A stretch of 38,167 bases of DNA, taken from an uncultured Clostridia bacterium (GTDB lineage: Bacteria > Bacillota > Clostridia > Christensenellales > DTU072). Positions 8,132 through 17,307 of the stretch are shown here, in pieces (position 1 is the stretch's first letter; each line of letters opens with the position of its first letter). Under the pieces are notes generated by a model, which did no database searches, was not told the DNA's origin, and saw only the letters and a list, made by a program, of their open reading frames with translations. The translations under genes were made by a program, and so were the position numbers. Location of the stretch: the NCBI GenBank assembly GCA_934296355.1, contig CAKRAY010000003.1:1-38167 (forward strand), written 5' to 3'.

Positions 8132-11100
8132 TTACGCCGCCGAAATTTGCATTGTTTTTCTGCCCGAAGCGATGAGGGCTTCTTTATACTTGTCGGGGAA
8201 AAACGCCACTTTTACGTTAAGCACCTCTTCCCCTGTGGCAAACGCGTCCCTGCCGATGGCGGGAGGCGTTTCTCCGAGAAACGTCGCTTCGGTAAGCATA
8301 GCGCAACCGAAGAACGCGTTTGCGCCGATTGACGTAACGTTTTCGCCAAAGACGGCGGTCTTTAACAATCCGCACCCCGAAAACGCGCCGCTTCCTACGT
8401 CGCAGTCCAATTCGAGCGAGGTTATTTTACTGTTTTTGAACGCGTTGTTTCCTATATACTCCATACCGCTAAGGTCCGCTTCGCTACCCGCGTATTCTTC
8501 GAAAACCGATTCTTTTATAAGGTCTTTCGCCCCGTCTTTATGAAATGCTATTTTTGCGGAACACCCGGCGAACGCCTTCGCTTTCAGCGTTTTCAGCGCG
8601 GCGGGCAAAGCGATTTGCGTTAAACTCGTATTGTAAAACGCGTACGCGCCGATTGCGGTCGTATTCTCGTTAAGCGTAAGCGCTTTTCCCGCGTACCCTG
8701 CAAAAGCCTTATCGCCGATTGCGGTTACGCTCGTATTCGTCAAATCTATCGGAGCGGTTACGCCTTCGAACGCGCCCTCGCCCACGGCTTTAAGTCCGGA
8801 AGACAAAATTATCTCTTTTAGAGAAATAAAATTCTTGAACGCGGCTCTCGGCAATTCGTAAGCAACCGTCGAAGTAAACTCGATTTTCTTTATCGCGGCG
8901 TCGTTGCCGCCGAAATAATATGCGAGCGTCTTGCCTAAAAGCGACGGCAAAGTCAGTTCCGTAAGCGAAGAACAGCCGTAGAACACTTCTTTACCGACGG
9001 AAACGTTTTCGTCCGCCTCTCTTAAAATTATCGTTCTCAAAGAGTCGCAACCGTAAAACGCCGCCGTTCCTACCGAAGTAATCGGAGAGATATATTCTAC
9101 GCTTTCCAGTCCCACGCAGTTAACGAACGCGTCCGCGTCTATCGTCGTATCGTTTCTCACCACGATATTTTTCAAACCACGCGGCGTCAACGAATCTTTG
9201 AAAAAGCGTTTTAACCCGTTCGCGCTCGGATAACAAAGCGTCGCGAGGTCGAGCGAAATTAGGTTCTCTCCTTTAACCAAAACCTCGGCGGCAACGTTCT
9301 CCACCGAATCGGGAACGTAAAGACTCGTTAAAGGTATCTCGTCGAACGCGCCTTTCGCGACTACTTTCGTACCGCTAAGAATAACGGCGTTCTCGCCGCC
9401 CTCCTTTTTATATTTAATAAGGTTGCAAGTGCCTTGTTCGTACTCGTAAAATTTGCCGTTATAAATGCGGAAACTTACGTTATCTTTGGCGAAGACTTCG
9501 CCCGCGTATTCCGCGCTTTCTCCGTTAATTCTCACAAAAACGTATGTTTTTTCCTTGGGATAAATCGTACAAGAAGAACGATACTCTCCGGGTTCTACGG
9601 CGTTTTTGACAAAAGTCGCTTTTATTCTTTTATCCGCAACGTACGGCTCCGCTTGCGTTCCCGTATACGCGATAAACTGGTCGTTTACCGTAATCTCGGC
9701 GATATTTATCGGCTTTCTCGATACGGTCAGTCGACTGTCCGCGCTTGCGGTCTTTTTATAGTAAAACTCGAAATCTTCGTAATTCGCTCTATCCGCGTTG
9801 TAGAGGGCGGTCGCGGTAAAACGGAACGTCGTCGGGTCGGAACCGGCCGTTTCTTCCGCCGTTATCGCGGTTTGCTTATCTTTCCACCGCGCGTTGCCGT
9901 CGTAGAAAATATCCAAATCTTCGAGCGTCATTCCCTCGTCGTAAACGGGGATACCGCTTTGAGCGTATTTAGAAGTAAGTTCTTCGTTGGTAAAGTCGTA
10001 CTTCGCTTTATCGATGTAGAGATTGGCGTATAACTTATTGGTAATCTCCGAACCGACGATAAAAAGATAATCGTTTTCGCGCCAATTCTCGTCGTCGAGA
10101 TTATAATAAAGCGTGGCTACGCAAAGATACTTGCCGGCGTTTATGAACGAATTACCCTCGACCTCGCTACCGTTATGAATATACTTGATTTTGCTTTCCA
10201 CGCCCTGCGGCAAAGTTAAGGAAAAACTCATGCTTTTCGGCGTTCCGTCATATACCTCATGAACGTCGGAAAACGCCACAGCGTCAATATTTATCCTATG
10301 CGGCTTTATATAAAAACTCGCGCTTTTAGAATCTATTCTGTTATAATTCGACGGGCAGATTTTCACCTTGAACGACAACATTACGAAGTAAGAACCGGCG
10401 TGGTAAATCGGCTCGCCGTCAAATTCTTTCAAGTCTTCGGCGTTATAGGATATTTTACAAGTAACGTCGACTTTGCTTAACGTAAACGCGCCCACGGCAG
10501 TCGAATCTATAAATAATTCGTATCTTTTATCGGGGGCGAATTCAACGTCGAATTCTTTTCCGGAGAATATATCGTATTCTTGCTCGCCTTTGAGTTTTAC
10601 GGTAACCGAACTCAAATCTAGGGTAGCCTTTACTACGTTAAACGATACGAACTCGCTCGGCACGTCGAGATAGTTTTTCTTCGCTTCTTCGGAAAGAACA
10701 AACGTCGCTTTTATCGAATATAAGCCGACGTCAAGGAAGCCCTCGGTCGCGTTAACTGTTAAATTCGGAGAGTATTCGACGGTTATTTCGTCAAGAAATT
10801 CGCCGTTTATGCCGTGCGGTTTTTCCGTTAAGTATACAGAATATCCGTCGCTTGATTTTTGTCCGATAACCACGTTGTTGCCGTAAATAACGGTATCGAC
10901 CTTATTGCCGTTTTTGTCGGTAAAAACGAGTTCGTAGTCTTTTACTATCTCAGCCTTATTTATCGTAAGCGCGCAAAAAGTCGCTTTTTTGCTAACGTAG
11001 TTTTCTCCGATTTTTTCAAATTCTATTTCACTGTTTACCGAGGTAAAAACGTAGTTATTCATCACGGCGGCGGCGACGCGAATTATTATTCCGACCATAT

Positions 11101-12052
11101 ACTTGCCCGCGTCGACAAAACCGTCCGTCGTTTCCTTGCCGTTTTCGCCCACGTATTCGACCGTTATGCCGTAGGGAAACTCTTTTTCCGCGCGTAGAAA
11201 ATGTTTTTCGGTATCATATACGTCAGTTCTGTCGGAAAAGCCGTAATCGCCGAGATAGACGGTCATGGGAAGAATGTTAATCTCGCAATTCATATCGGGA
11301 ATAGGCTCGTAATTGGGATTGTTATGAAAAAAAATCGCCCTCGCCTTGTACGTTCCCGCATCCGTCGCTTTGTTGTTCACGTAAGAAACGCTTACTCCGT
11401 CGGGGAGTTTGCCGCTGATAAGAGCGGTCTTTTCCTTGCCGTCGTATTCGCAATTAACGGAGTTGAACTTCACCGCGTTCATATTAAAAAACGCTTTGTT
11501 TATCGTCAAAATCGCCGTACGCTCGGCGTAAGTCAATTCGTATTTTTCGGGTACGGTAATTTCCGCGGTAATTTCGTATACGCCCGCTTCGCTCGCGCCG
11601 GTAAACTCTTTGCCGTTCAAGAAATACTTAATCGTCGTTCCCGACGGAAGTTTGCCTTTTATCGCGATATTGTGTAGATTTCCGTCGTAAACGCAAGTTA
11701 CGTTAACCGCGGCGGCGGAAACTTTTCTGTCGTCGATTACGATTACGTTAAGCCTAAGCACGATTTCGTCCACGGTGATCATAACGTAAGTTTTGCCCGC
11801 CGCTTTGGCGGTAATTAACTCTCCGTCTATGTCAATGAGGTCGCCGTTGCCCACGGCGTAAAAAACCTCTTTTGGGGGTTTATCGGTATCGAAAAACGCG
11901 CCGAGACGCGCTTTTTCGCCTATTCTTAACGTAAGTTCTTCTTGTTTCAGACTCGCCGTGGTCGCGCCGCTTTCCGCGCACGCGTTCAGCGCGCACAGCA
12001 CGCACAAAAGCGTCGCTAAAACTATAAGTATTTTCGGCAATTTTTTAGGCAT
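8132..12052 (-). CDS. Large surface lipoprotein: MBG-like repeats plus BspA-type leucine-rich repeats
   Basis: The 1,306-residue protein starts with a lipoprotein signal peptide: MPKK, a hydrophobic stretch, and lipobox LNAC with the lipidated Cys at residue 25. A bacterial Ig-like segment (residues ~35-110) follows. About eight repeats of ~80-110 residues follow to roughly residue 860; several share the YDG...AGVY/AGKY...LTINKA pattern of MBG domains. The last ~400 residues are BspA-type LRRs (LRR_5), with repeated units such as IGANAFFGCAMLTEATF and VGTAAFYGCDSLRTIIL. Families of this kind mediate adhesion or substrate binding at the surface; the ligand here is unknown. It starts 16 nt after galT with no good ribosome binding site, so it may depend on coupling to galT. 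A terminator follows. The third-position-neutral, C+G-rich codons match the neighbours. Confidence 0.9.
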   Translation of the reverse strand: MPKKLPKILIVLATLLCVLCALNACAESGATTASLKQEELTLRIGEKARLGAFFDTDKPPKEVFYAVGNGDLIDIDGELITAKAAGKTYVMITVDEIVLRLNVIVIDDRKVSAAAVNVTCVYDGNLHNIAIKGKLPSGTTIKYFLNGKEFTGASEAGVYEITAEITVPEKYELTYAERTAILTINKAFFNMNAVKFNSVNCEYDGKEKTALISGKLPDGVSVSYVNNKATDAGTYKARAIFFHNNPNYEPIPDMNCEINILPMTVYLGDYGFSDRTDVYDTEKHFLRAEKEFPYGITVEYVGENGKETTDGFVDAGKYMVGIIIRVAAAVMNNYVFTSVNSEIEFEKIGENYVSKKATFCALTINKAEIVKDYELVFTDKNGNKVDTVIYGNNVVIGQKSSDGYSVYLTEKPHGINGEFLDEITVEYSPNLTVNATEGFLDVGLYSIKATFVLSEEAKKNYLDVPSEFVSFNVVKATLDLSSVTVKLKGEQEYDIFSGKEFDVEFAPDKRYELFIDSTAVGAFTLSKVDVTCKISYNAEDLKEFDGEPIYHAGSYFVMLSFKVKICPSNYNRIDSKSASFYIKPHRINIDAVAFSDVHEVYDGTPKSMSFSLTLPQGVESKIKYIHNGSEVEGNSFINAGKYLCVATLYYNLDDENWRENDYLFIVGSEITNKLYANLYIDKAKYDFTNEELTSKYAQSGIPVYDEGMTLEDLDIFYDGNARWKDKQTAITAEETAGSDPTTFRFTATALYNADRANYEDFEFYYKKTASADSRLTVSRKPINIAEITVNDQFIAYTGTQAEPYVADKRIKATFVKNAVEPGEYRSSCTIYPKEKTYVFVRINGESAEYAGEVFAKDNVSFRIYNGKFYEYEQGTCNLIKYKKEGGENAVILSGTKVVAKGAFDEIPLTSLYVPDSVENVAAEVLVKGENLISLDLATLCYPSANGLKRFFKDSLTPRGLKNIVVRNDTTIDADAFVNCVGLESVEYISPITSVGTAAFYGCDSLRTIILREADENVSVGKEVFYGCSSLTELTLPSLLGKTLAYYFGGNDAAIKKIEFTSTVAYELPRAAFKNFISLKEIILSSGLKAVGEGAFEGVTAPIDLTNTSVTAIGDKAFAGYAGKALTLNENTTAIGAYAFYNTSLTQIALPAALKTLKAKAFAGCSAKIAFHKDGAKDLIKESVFEEYAGSEADLSGMEYIGNNAFKNSKITSLELDCDVGSGAFSGCGLLKTAVFGENVTSIGANAFFGCAMLTEATFLGETPPAIGRDAFATGEEVLNVKVAFFPDKYKEALIASGRKTMQISAA

Positions 12053-12068
12053 TTTATAAAAATTTCGC

Positions 12069-13604
12069 TTATTCTCTACCGTTACGTTTGTTATCTTCTA
12101 TAACCACGGCTCTGATAAATCTTTCCATTCCGTCCTTGCCTTTTTTGTCGTTTTTGAATACCGCGGTACATTCGAGGATTCTGAAACATACCTTGTTGAC
12201 CGCTTCGAGAACGACTTCTTGCGCTTTTTCGGGCGTTAATCCCGTTCCGTGGTCCGCCATTATTTGCACGAACATATTAAAGTGCTTGGAAAGTTTTTCG
12301 TCCTTGGATATCATTTCCAAATCGGGTTTTTCTTTGGTGAGTTCCGTCATCAACGCGCCGAGTTCTCCCTTCAATCTGCCCGGAAGAATGAATAAGCCCA
12401 TCGCTTCAATTAAGCCTATCGCCTCTTTTTTAATGTTATGCATATCCTCGGTCGGGTGGAATATTCCGAACGGGTGCGCTTCGTCGGTTCTGTTGTTTCT
12501 TAAAATCAAATCGAAAACGTAGTAACCGTCTTTATAGTAAGCGACGGGCGTGACGGTATTGTGTCTTACTCCGTTCGACTCCGCGATTACGTCGTTTTCG
12601 GGGTCGGAATACGTCTTCCAAACGTCGATAACGGTGGCCGCTTTTTTTGCAACTTCGTCGGGGTCCTTACCTCTTAAAGTCACTACGCTGTTGTACCAAT
12701 CTTTAACGCCGACGTTAACTTCTTCGTTCGTGTAGTAAATCTTACGATATCCTCTCGAAAACATAGGCAAAACTTTTCTACCGCCTTGATAATGGTCGTG
12801 TGAAAGTATCGAGCCGCCAACTATCGGCAAGTCCGCGTTACTGCCTAAGAAATAGAACGGATATCTTCTAACGAACGACAACAATCTTACCGGGGTTTTA
12901 TCGGTGATTTGCATCGGCAAGTGTTTTTCGTTAAAGACTATGATATGTTCGTCGTAATAAAGATACGGCGAAAACTGCATGTGCCACGGTTCGCCGTTAA
13001 GCGTAACGGGGATGTGCCTTAGCGTTTGTCTTGCCGGCAAGGTTGCGGTGCCGCAAAAACCGATGTTCTCCATACAAAGCATGCACATAGGATATTTCCT
13101 TCCCGTAAACTGCTTTTCCGCGAGAACTTGCTTGGGGTCTTTTTCGGGTTTGCTAAGGTTAATGGTAATGGCGATTCTTCCCTTCTTGCCTTTGGCGTAC
13201 CAACATAGGTTTTTTCTTATATCCTTCAATCTAATGTAAAAGTTGTCTACGCTGAGGTTATACAAATACCTGGTAGCCGCGCGAATACCCTCTTGGCGAT
13301 AAACCTCGTTATATCTATACACCACCGAACTCGGAGAAGGCGTTATCAAGCCCATAAGGCGAGTTTCGAAGCGCGCCTCTTCGCCGTCTTCGCAAACGCC
13401 GTTATCGAGAGCGTAATCGGTAAGTTCTTCGATAAGTTCCGACATATCTTCGGGTAAATTTCCGTCCTTAAAGGCGGGTTCTACTTGAAACAATTCCAAA
13501 AGTTGATTCCTTGCGTACGCTTTGTCTTCGACGGACAAACCGAGTTTTTCCACGCCGTAGCACAATAAATCTTCTATTCTCAACGCAACTTCTTCCATCG
13601 TCAT
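12069..13604 (-). CDS. galT: UTP-hexose-1-phosphate uridylyltransferase (class II GalT)
   Basis: The protein matches the Bacillota-type GalT of ~500 residues, unrelated in length to the ~350-residue class I enzyme. It transfers UMP from UDP-glucose to galactose 1-phosphate in the Leloir pathway. Characteristic segments are RKYPMCMLCMENIGF, PYLYYDEHIIVFNEKH and GGSILSHDHYQGG, whose His-x-His holds the catalytic histidine. A longer frame opens at 13,637, but only the ATG at 13,604 (MTMEEVALRIED) has a ribosome binding site, GTGAGG nine bases upstream, so I place the start there (511 residues). It diverges from galK across 99 bp. A weak promoter candidate (TTCAAA, 18 bp, TATAAC at 13,652-13,681) overlaps the galK promoter. 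The lipoprotein gene follows by 16 nt. An epimerase (galE) is not adjacent. Confidence 0.93.
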   Translation of the reverse strand: MTMEEVALRIEDLLCYGVEKLGLSVEDKAYARNQLLELFQVEPAFKDGNLPEDMSELIEELTDYALDNGVCEDGEEARFETRLMGLITPSPSSVVYRYNEVYRQEGIRAATRYLYNLSVDNFYIRLKDIRKNLCWYAKGKKGRIAITINLSKPEKDPKQVLAEKQFTGRKYPMCMLCMENIGFCGTATLPARQTLRHIPVTLNGEPWHMQFSPYLYYDEHIIVFNEKHLPMQITDKTPVRLLSFVRRYPFYFLGSNADLPIVGGSILSHDHYQGGRKVLPMFSRGYRKIYYTNEEVNVGVKDWYNSVVTLRGKDPDEVAKKAATVIDVWKTYSDPENDVIAESNGVRHNTVTPVAYYKDGYYVFDLILRNNRTDEAHPFGIFHPTEDMHNIKKEAIGLIEAMGLFILPGRLKGELGALMTELTKEKPDLEMISKDEKLSKHFNMFVQIMADHGTGLTPEKAQEVVLEAVNKVCFRILECTAVFKNDKKGKDGMERFIRAVVIEDNKRNGRE

Positions 13605-13630
13605 ATAATGTAACCTCACTAAGAAAATTC

Positions 13631-13659
13631 TTGCCATTATCGAATGGCTGTGTTATACT
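13631..13659 (+). promoter_or_regulatory. galK-pncB promoter (extended -10)
   Basis: TTGCCA at 13,631-13,636, a 17-bp spacer, and TATACT at 13,654-13,659 preceded by TGT form a good sigma-A promoter with an extended -10. It lies 45 bp before the galK ATG. It also overlaps the best candidate for the divergent galT promoter, so the two may be mutually exclusive or controlled by one regulator. Confidence 0.75.
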
Positions 13660-13703
13660 ATGTATAAATTATCTATTTGAATTATAACATAACGGAGTTT
13701 ATT

Positions 13704-14948
13704 ATGGCAAGGGCTTTGACGAAAGAAACCATTCTAAAAAATGTAAATCTCGTTCGTTCTTTCAAAGAACTTTATACGAATCCGCTCGACGAAACGGCGG
13801 AAAGATACTCGCGACTTACCGAGGGATTAACGGAAAACGTACGTTTCTTTTCCTCTCCGGGAAGGGCGGAACTTATCGGCAATCACACCGACCATAACCA
13901 CGGTTTGGTCATAGCGAGTTCTATCGACCTCGACGTGGCTTGCGCGGTCAACAAAACCGATTCCGATACCGTTACCGTTTGCAGTGAAGGCTTCGAGCCG
14001 TTTACGGTAAACGTTTTCGACACGCCAGTAGACCCCTCGGCGTTCGGAACGTCGCGCGCCATTCTTTGCGGCGTGTTGCAAGGCTTCAAAGACAGAGGTT
14101 ACAAAGTCGGCGGCTTCGTCGCGCATTGCCACAGCACTATCTTTAAGGGCGCGGGCGTAAGCAGCAGTTCCGCTTTCGAACTCTTGCTTTGCGAGATACT
14201 CGACGCGTTGTACAACGGCGATAAAATAGATTTCGCTACCAAAGCGATAATCTCTCGCTTCGCCGAGAACGTATACTTCGGAAAACCCTCCGGACTTATG
14301 GACCAACTCACCATAGCGCGCGGCGGAGTAAGTTATATGAACTTCGCAAACGAAATACCCGATTCGGAGAACGCGCCGTGGAACTTCGACGATTTGTCCT
14401 TGGTTATAATCAACTGCGGCGGCGACCACTGCAACCTCACCGACGAGTACGCCGCGATACGTTACGAGATGAACGAAGTCGCGGGTTTCTTCGGAAAAAA
14501 AGTTCTCGCCGAAGTGGAAGAAAAAGATTTCTTTGCCGCGCTCGCCGAATTAAAATCGAAATATTCGGGTAGAGCGGTGCTTAGAAGCATGCACTTTTTC
14601 GATGAAAACAACCGAGTTAAGCAAGCGGTGCAAGCGCTCAACGATAACGATAAAGACCGCTTTTTGTCGCTGGTGACGGCAAGCGGACTGAGTAGTTACA
14701 CCCTGCTTCAAAACTGCTACCCCGTAGGCGATACCGTACAAGACGTGCCTTTCGGACTGGCGATATGTTCTCATCACCCGGACACCTTGGCGGTAAGAGT
14801 ACATGGCGGAGGCTTTGCGGGTACTATACTGAGCGTTGTGGAAACCCAAAAACTTGATTCTTATACAAACTATATGAAAAAAATCTTTGGAAACGCTAAC
14901 GTTTTCGGAGTAAAAATTCGTCCTTACGGGGCAATAGAGATTAAATAA
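13704..14948 (+). CDS. galK: Galactokinase
   Basis: This GHMP-family kinase phosphorylates galactose at C1, feeding GalT. Visible motifs are the galactokinase signature GRAELIGNHTDHNHG near residues 53-67, the phosphate-binding GAGVSSSSAFE near residue 150, and the C-terminal VHGGGFAGTILSVV. The frame is open from 13,677, but the ATG at 13,704 has GGAG eight bases upstream and gives the normal ~414 residues. It is followed after 14 nt by pncB, so the two are probably co-transcribed. The lower-identity start region (MARALTKETILKNVNLVRSF) is typical of clostridial GalK. Confidence 0.95.
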   Translation: MARALTKETILKNVNLVRSFKELYTNPLDETAERYSRLTEGLTENVRFFSSPGRAELIGNHTDHNHGLVIASSIDLDVACAVNKTDSDTVTVCSEGFEPFTVNVFDTPVDPSAFGTSRAILCGVLQGFKDRGYKVGGFVAHCHSTIFKGAGVSSSSAFELLLCEILDALYNGDKIDFATKAIISRFAENVYFGKPSGLMDQLTIARGGVSYMNFANEIPDSENAPWNFDDLSLVIINCGGDHCNLTDEYAAIRYEMNEVAGFFGKKVLAEVEEKDFFAALAELKSKYSGRAVLRSMHFFDENNRVKQAVQALNDNDKDRFLSLVTASGLSSYTLLQNCYPVGDTVQDVPFGLAICSHHPDTLAVRVHGGGFAGTILSVVETQKLDSYTNYMKKIFGNANVFGVKIRPYGAIEIK

Positions 14949-14962
14949 CGGAGCAAAATGAA

Positions 14963-16399
14963 ATGAGAAACTTAACATTACTTACCGACCTTTATCAACT
15001 TACTATGATGAACGCGTACTTACAAACCGGCAAGGCGGACACGCTTGCAAACTTCGACGTGTTCTATCGTCAAAAAGAACATCTCGATTTCGCTATATGC
15101 GCCGGACTCGAACAAGTCATAGATTATATCAACAATCTTCACTTCGAAGAGTCTGACATCGAGTACCTGCGTTCTCTCGATTTATTCCCCGAAAACTTTT
15201 TGGACGCGTTAAAGTCGTTCCGTTTTACGGGCGATATTTACGCTATCAGAGAAGGCGAAGTCATATTCCCCGGCGAACCTATTCTTACCGTGACCGCGCC
15301 GCTCTTCCAAGCGCAACTCGTTGAAACCGCCATATTGAATATGATTAACCATCAAACGCTTATCGCCACCAAGGCGTTCAAGATTTGTCAAGAAGCGAAA
15401 GGTATCGTTATGGAATTCGGCTTACGCCGCGCCCAAGGTCCGGACGCGGGAATATACGGAGCGAGAGCGGCTATAATCGGCGGTTGCAATTCTACCAGTA
15501 ACGTTCTCACCGCAAAAATGTACGGCGTACCTTGTTCGGGAACGCACGCCCACTCTTGGGTTATGAGTTTCGAAAGCGAACTGGAAGCGTTCAGAGAATA
15601 TGCGAGAATTTATCCCAACAATACATTGTTGCTCGTAGACACCTACGACACTTTGCGTTCGGGCGTACCCAACGCCATTAAGGTCTTCGACGAAATGAAG
15701 GCTAAGGGCTTAAAGCCTCTCGGCATACGCCTTGACAGCGGCGACCTTGCGTACTTAACCAAAAAAGCGCGTAAAATGCTCGACGACGCCGGACACAGCG
15801 ACTGCAAAATTTGCGTAAGCGGCGACCTCGACGAGTATATTTTATCTTCCTTACATCAACAAAACGCAAAAATAGACAGTTACGGAATAGGAACGAAACT
15901 CATTACTTCATCCCTCACCCCCGCGCTCGGCGGCGTATATAAACTCTCCGCATTGCAAGTAAACGGCGAATGGGAAGCGAAAATGAAACTTTCGGATACT
16001 GCCGAAAAAATCACTAATCCCGGTATAAAAACGACGTACAGAATTTACGACGAAGACAAAATGGCTTTTGCCGACTTGATTTGTTTAAGGAACGAAACTT
16101 TCGACACGACCAAACCCCTTACCATTTTCCACCCGATAGAAACTTGGAAGCAAACCACGCTTACCAAGTATTCGATGCGTAACTTAATGGTAAAAGTTTT
16201 TGAAAACGGCAAGCAAGTGTATACCTCTCCTTCCCTTACGGAGATTGCGGAATATTCCAAACTGGTAAGAAGCGAGTTTTGGGAAGAATATCTACGACTT
16301 ATCAATCCTAACTACTATAAAGTCGACCTCAGCACTCAACTTTATAACCTCAAAAAGTATCTTACGTTCTCCTTCCGCAAAAATCCGAGCGAAAACTAA
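14963..16399 (+). CDS. pncB: Nicotinate phosphoribosyltransferase
   Basis: At 478 residues, this has the length of Bacillota PncB, which makes nicotinate mononucleotide from nicotinate and PRPP in NAD salvage. Diagnostic segments are LLTDLYQLTMMNAYLQTGKA at the N-terminus, FGLRRAQGPDAGIYGARAA, the SGTHAHSWVMSF segment carrying the histidine that is phosphorylated in this family, and GIRLDSGDLAYL. GGAG lies nine bases before the ATG. Its pairing with galK has no obvious metabolic logic beyond shared transcription. A terminator follows. Confidence 0.95.
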   Translation: MRNLTLLTDLYQLTMMNAYLQTGKADTLANFDVFYRQKEHLDFAICAGLEQVIDYINNLHFEESDIEYLRSLDLFPENFLDALKSFRFTGDIYAIREGEVIFPGEPILTVTAPLFQAQLVETAILNMINHQTLIATKAFKICQEAKGIVMEFGLRRAQGPDAGIYGARAAIIGGCNSTSNVLTAKMYGVPCSGTHAHSWVMSFESELEAFREYARIYPNNTLLLVDTYDTLRSGVPNAIKVFDEMKAKGLKPLGIRLDSGDLAYLTKKARKMLDDAGHSDCKICVSGDLDEYILSSLHQQNAKIDSYGIGTKLITSSLTPALGGVYKLSALQVNGEWEAKMKLSDTAEKITNPGIKTTYRIYDEDKMAFADLICLRNETFDTTKPLTIFHPIETWKQTTLTKYSMRNLMVKVFENGKQVYTSPSLTEIAEYSKLVRSEFWEEYLRLINPNYYKVDLSTQLYNLKKYLTFSFRKNPSEN

Positions 16400-16430
16400 T
16401 CGAAAAAGTTTTTGCGTGACAGAACTTAAA

Positions 16431-16485
16431 AAAAGCACTCGTTATGGTAAGTAATTTTCATACTATTTTCGTGTGCTTTTTATTT
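16431..16485 (+). terminator. Intrinsic terminator after pncB
   Basis: AAAAGCAC(T)CG pairs with CG(T)GTGCTTTT with one mismatch (16,431-16,441 and 16,470-16,480). An inner ATGGTA/TACTAT helix extends the hairpin, and the run TTTTTATTT follows. It sits 30 bp past the pncB stop. Confidence 0.75.
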
Positions 16486-16570
16486 GTCAAGTTTATTTTC
16501 ATACCGACGGAACCAAACAATTTGACGACGACTTAAACAAAAAAACTCGGACTTATCTAAAAATCTACTT

Positions 16571-16620
16571 AAAACAACAAAAAAGACCACGAAAAACTGT
16601 TCGTCGGTCTTTTATTTTAT
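16571..16620. terminator. Bidirectional intrinsic terminator between pncB and comF
   Basis: A 13-bp stem, AAAAGACC plus ACGAA, pairs with TTCGT plus GGTCTTTT, with one bulged C; the loop is six bases (16,581-16,613). T-runs follow on both strands, so it can stop the convergent comF transcript (minus) and back up the pncB terminator. The rest of the 248-bp gap (16,400-16,647) shows nothing else recognisable. Confidence 0.8.
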
Positions 16621-16647
16621 GCAAATCGATTGCTTTTACTTGAAAAT

Positions 16648-17307
16648 TTAACGCTTCGGGCGCGCGGCAACGAATGTCACGGGAATTATTTCTTTAGGTT
16701 CGATTTCGGCTAACGCCTTTTCGCACGCGATCAGCGTCGCTCCCGTCGTGACTACGTCGTCTATCAACAATACGCGCTTTTCGTATAAATCGCCGCACGC
16801 GCGAAAACTCTTTAACACGTTATTTAATCTTTCGTTTTCCCTAACTTCGGTTTGGTCAATGTTTTCTTTATTTCTGTCAAGATTTTCCGCTATCGGCTTG
16901 CCGGTCTTTTCGGAAAGAATTTTAGCGATTTCTTTCATGTGGTCGTAGCCGCGACGCTTCACGTTTGCGCTCGAAGCCGGAACGTAAACTATCGCGTCGA
17001 AGTCTATATTCTTATTATCGATAACTTTCTTAATATATCTCGCTTCGATTTCCGCAAAATACGATTTGTTGTTATCTTTACACTGCAAAACTATTTCTTT
17101 GGACAGTTCGTCGTAATACGCGTAAGAGTAAACGGTTAAACCCTTATACTTTCTTTCATAATCGGGAATCTTCTTCAAGCCGCTCTCGCAAGACTCGCAC
17201 AGACACTCGCCCGTTCCGTCAAGTTCGCTCCCACACAAATAACACGTTGCCGTGGGAAAGAAAAGTTCTTTAAGAAAACCTATTACTTTCTTACTATTCG
17301 TCTTCAT
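16648..17307 (-). CDS. comF: ComF family phosphoribosyltransferase-like protein
   Basis: This 219-residue protein has the two parts of ComFC/GntX proteins. The N-terminal four-cysteine zinc finger is CYLC...CLCESC (residues ~22-40). A type I phosphoribosyltransferase fold follows, with the PRPP loop VLLIDDVVTTGATL near residue 180 and the upstream VYVPASSANVKRRGYDH. In B. subtilis and H. influenzae relatives support DNA uptake during transformation. The start overlaps the recD2 stop by 14 nt, so it is translated together with that helicase. The cysteines and PRPP loop are intact. A terminator follows about 35 bp beyond the stop. Confidence 0.92.
   Translation of the reverse strand: MKTNSKKVIGFLKELFFPTATCYLCGSELDGTGECLCESCESGLKKIPDYERKYKGLTVYSYAYYDELSKEIVLQCKDNNKSYFAEIEARYIKKVIDNKNIDFDAIVYVPASSANVKRRGYDHMKEIAKILSEKTGKPIAENLDRNKENIDQTEVRENERLNNVLKSFRACGDLYEKRVLLIDDVVTTGATLIACEKALAEIEPKEIIPVTFVAARPKR

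Noticed and set aside
13605..13637. Longer N-terminus for galT (MARIFLVRLHY)
   Set aside because: No ribosome binding site precedes the 13,637 ATG and it runs into the galK promoter; GTGAGG fits the 13,604 ATG.
16486..16570. Small RNA or hidden gene between the two terminators
   Set aside because: AT-rich sequence with no promoter, ORF or stable stem that stands out.
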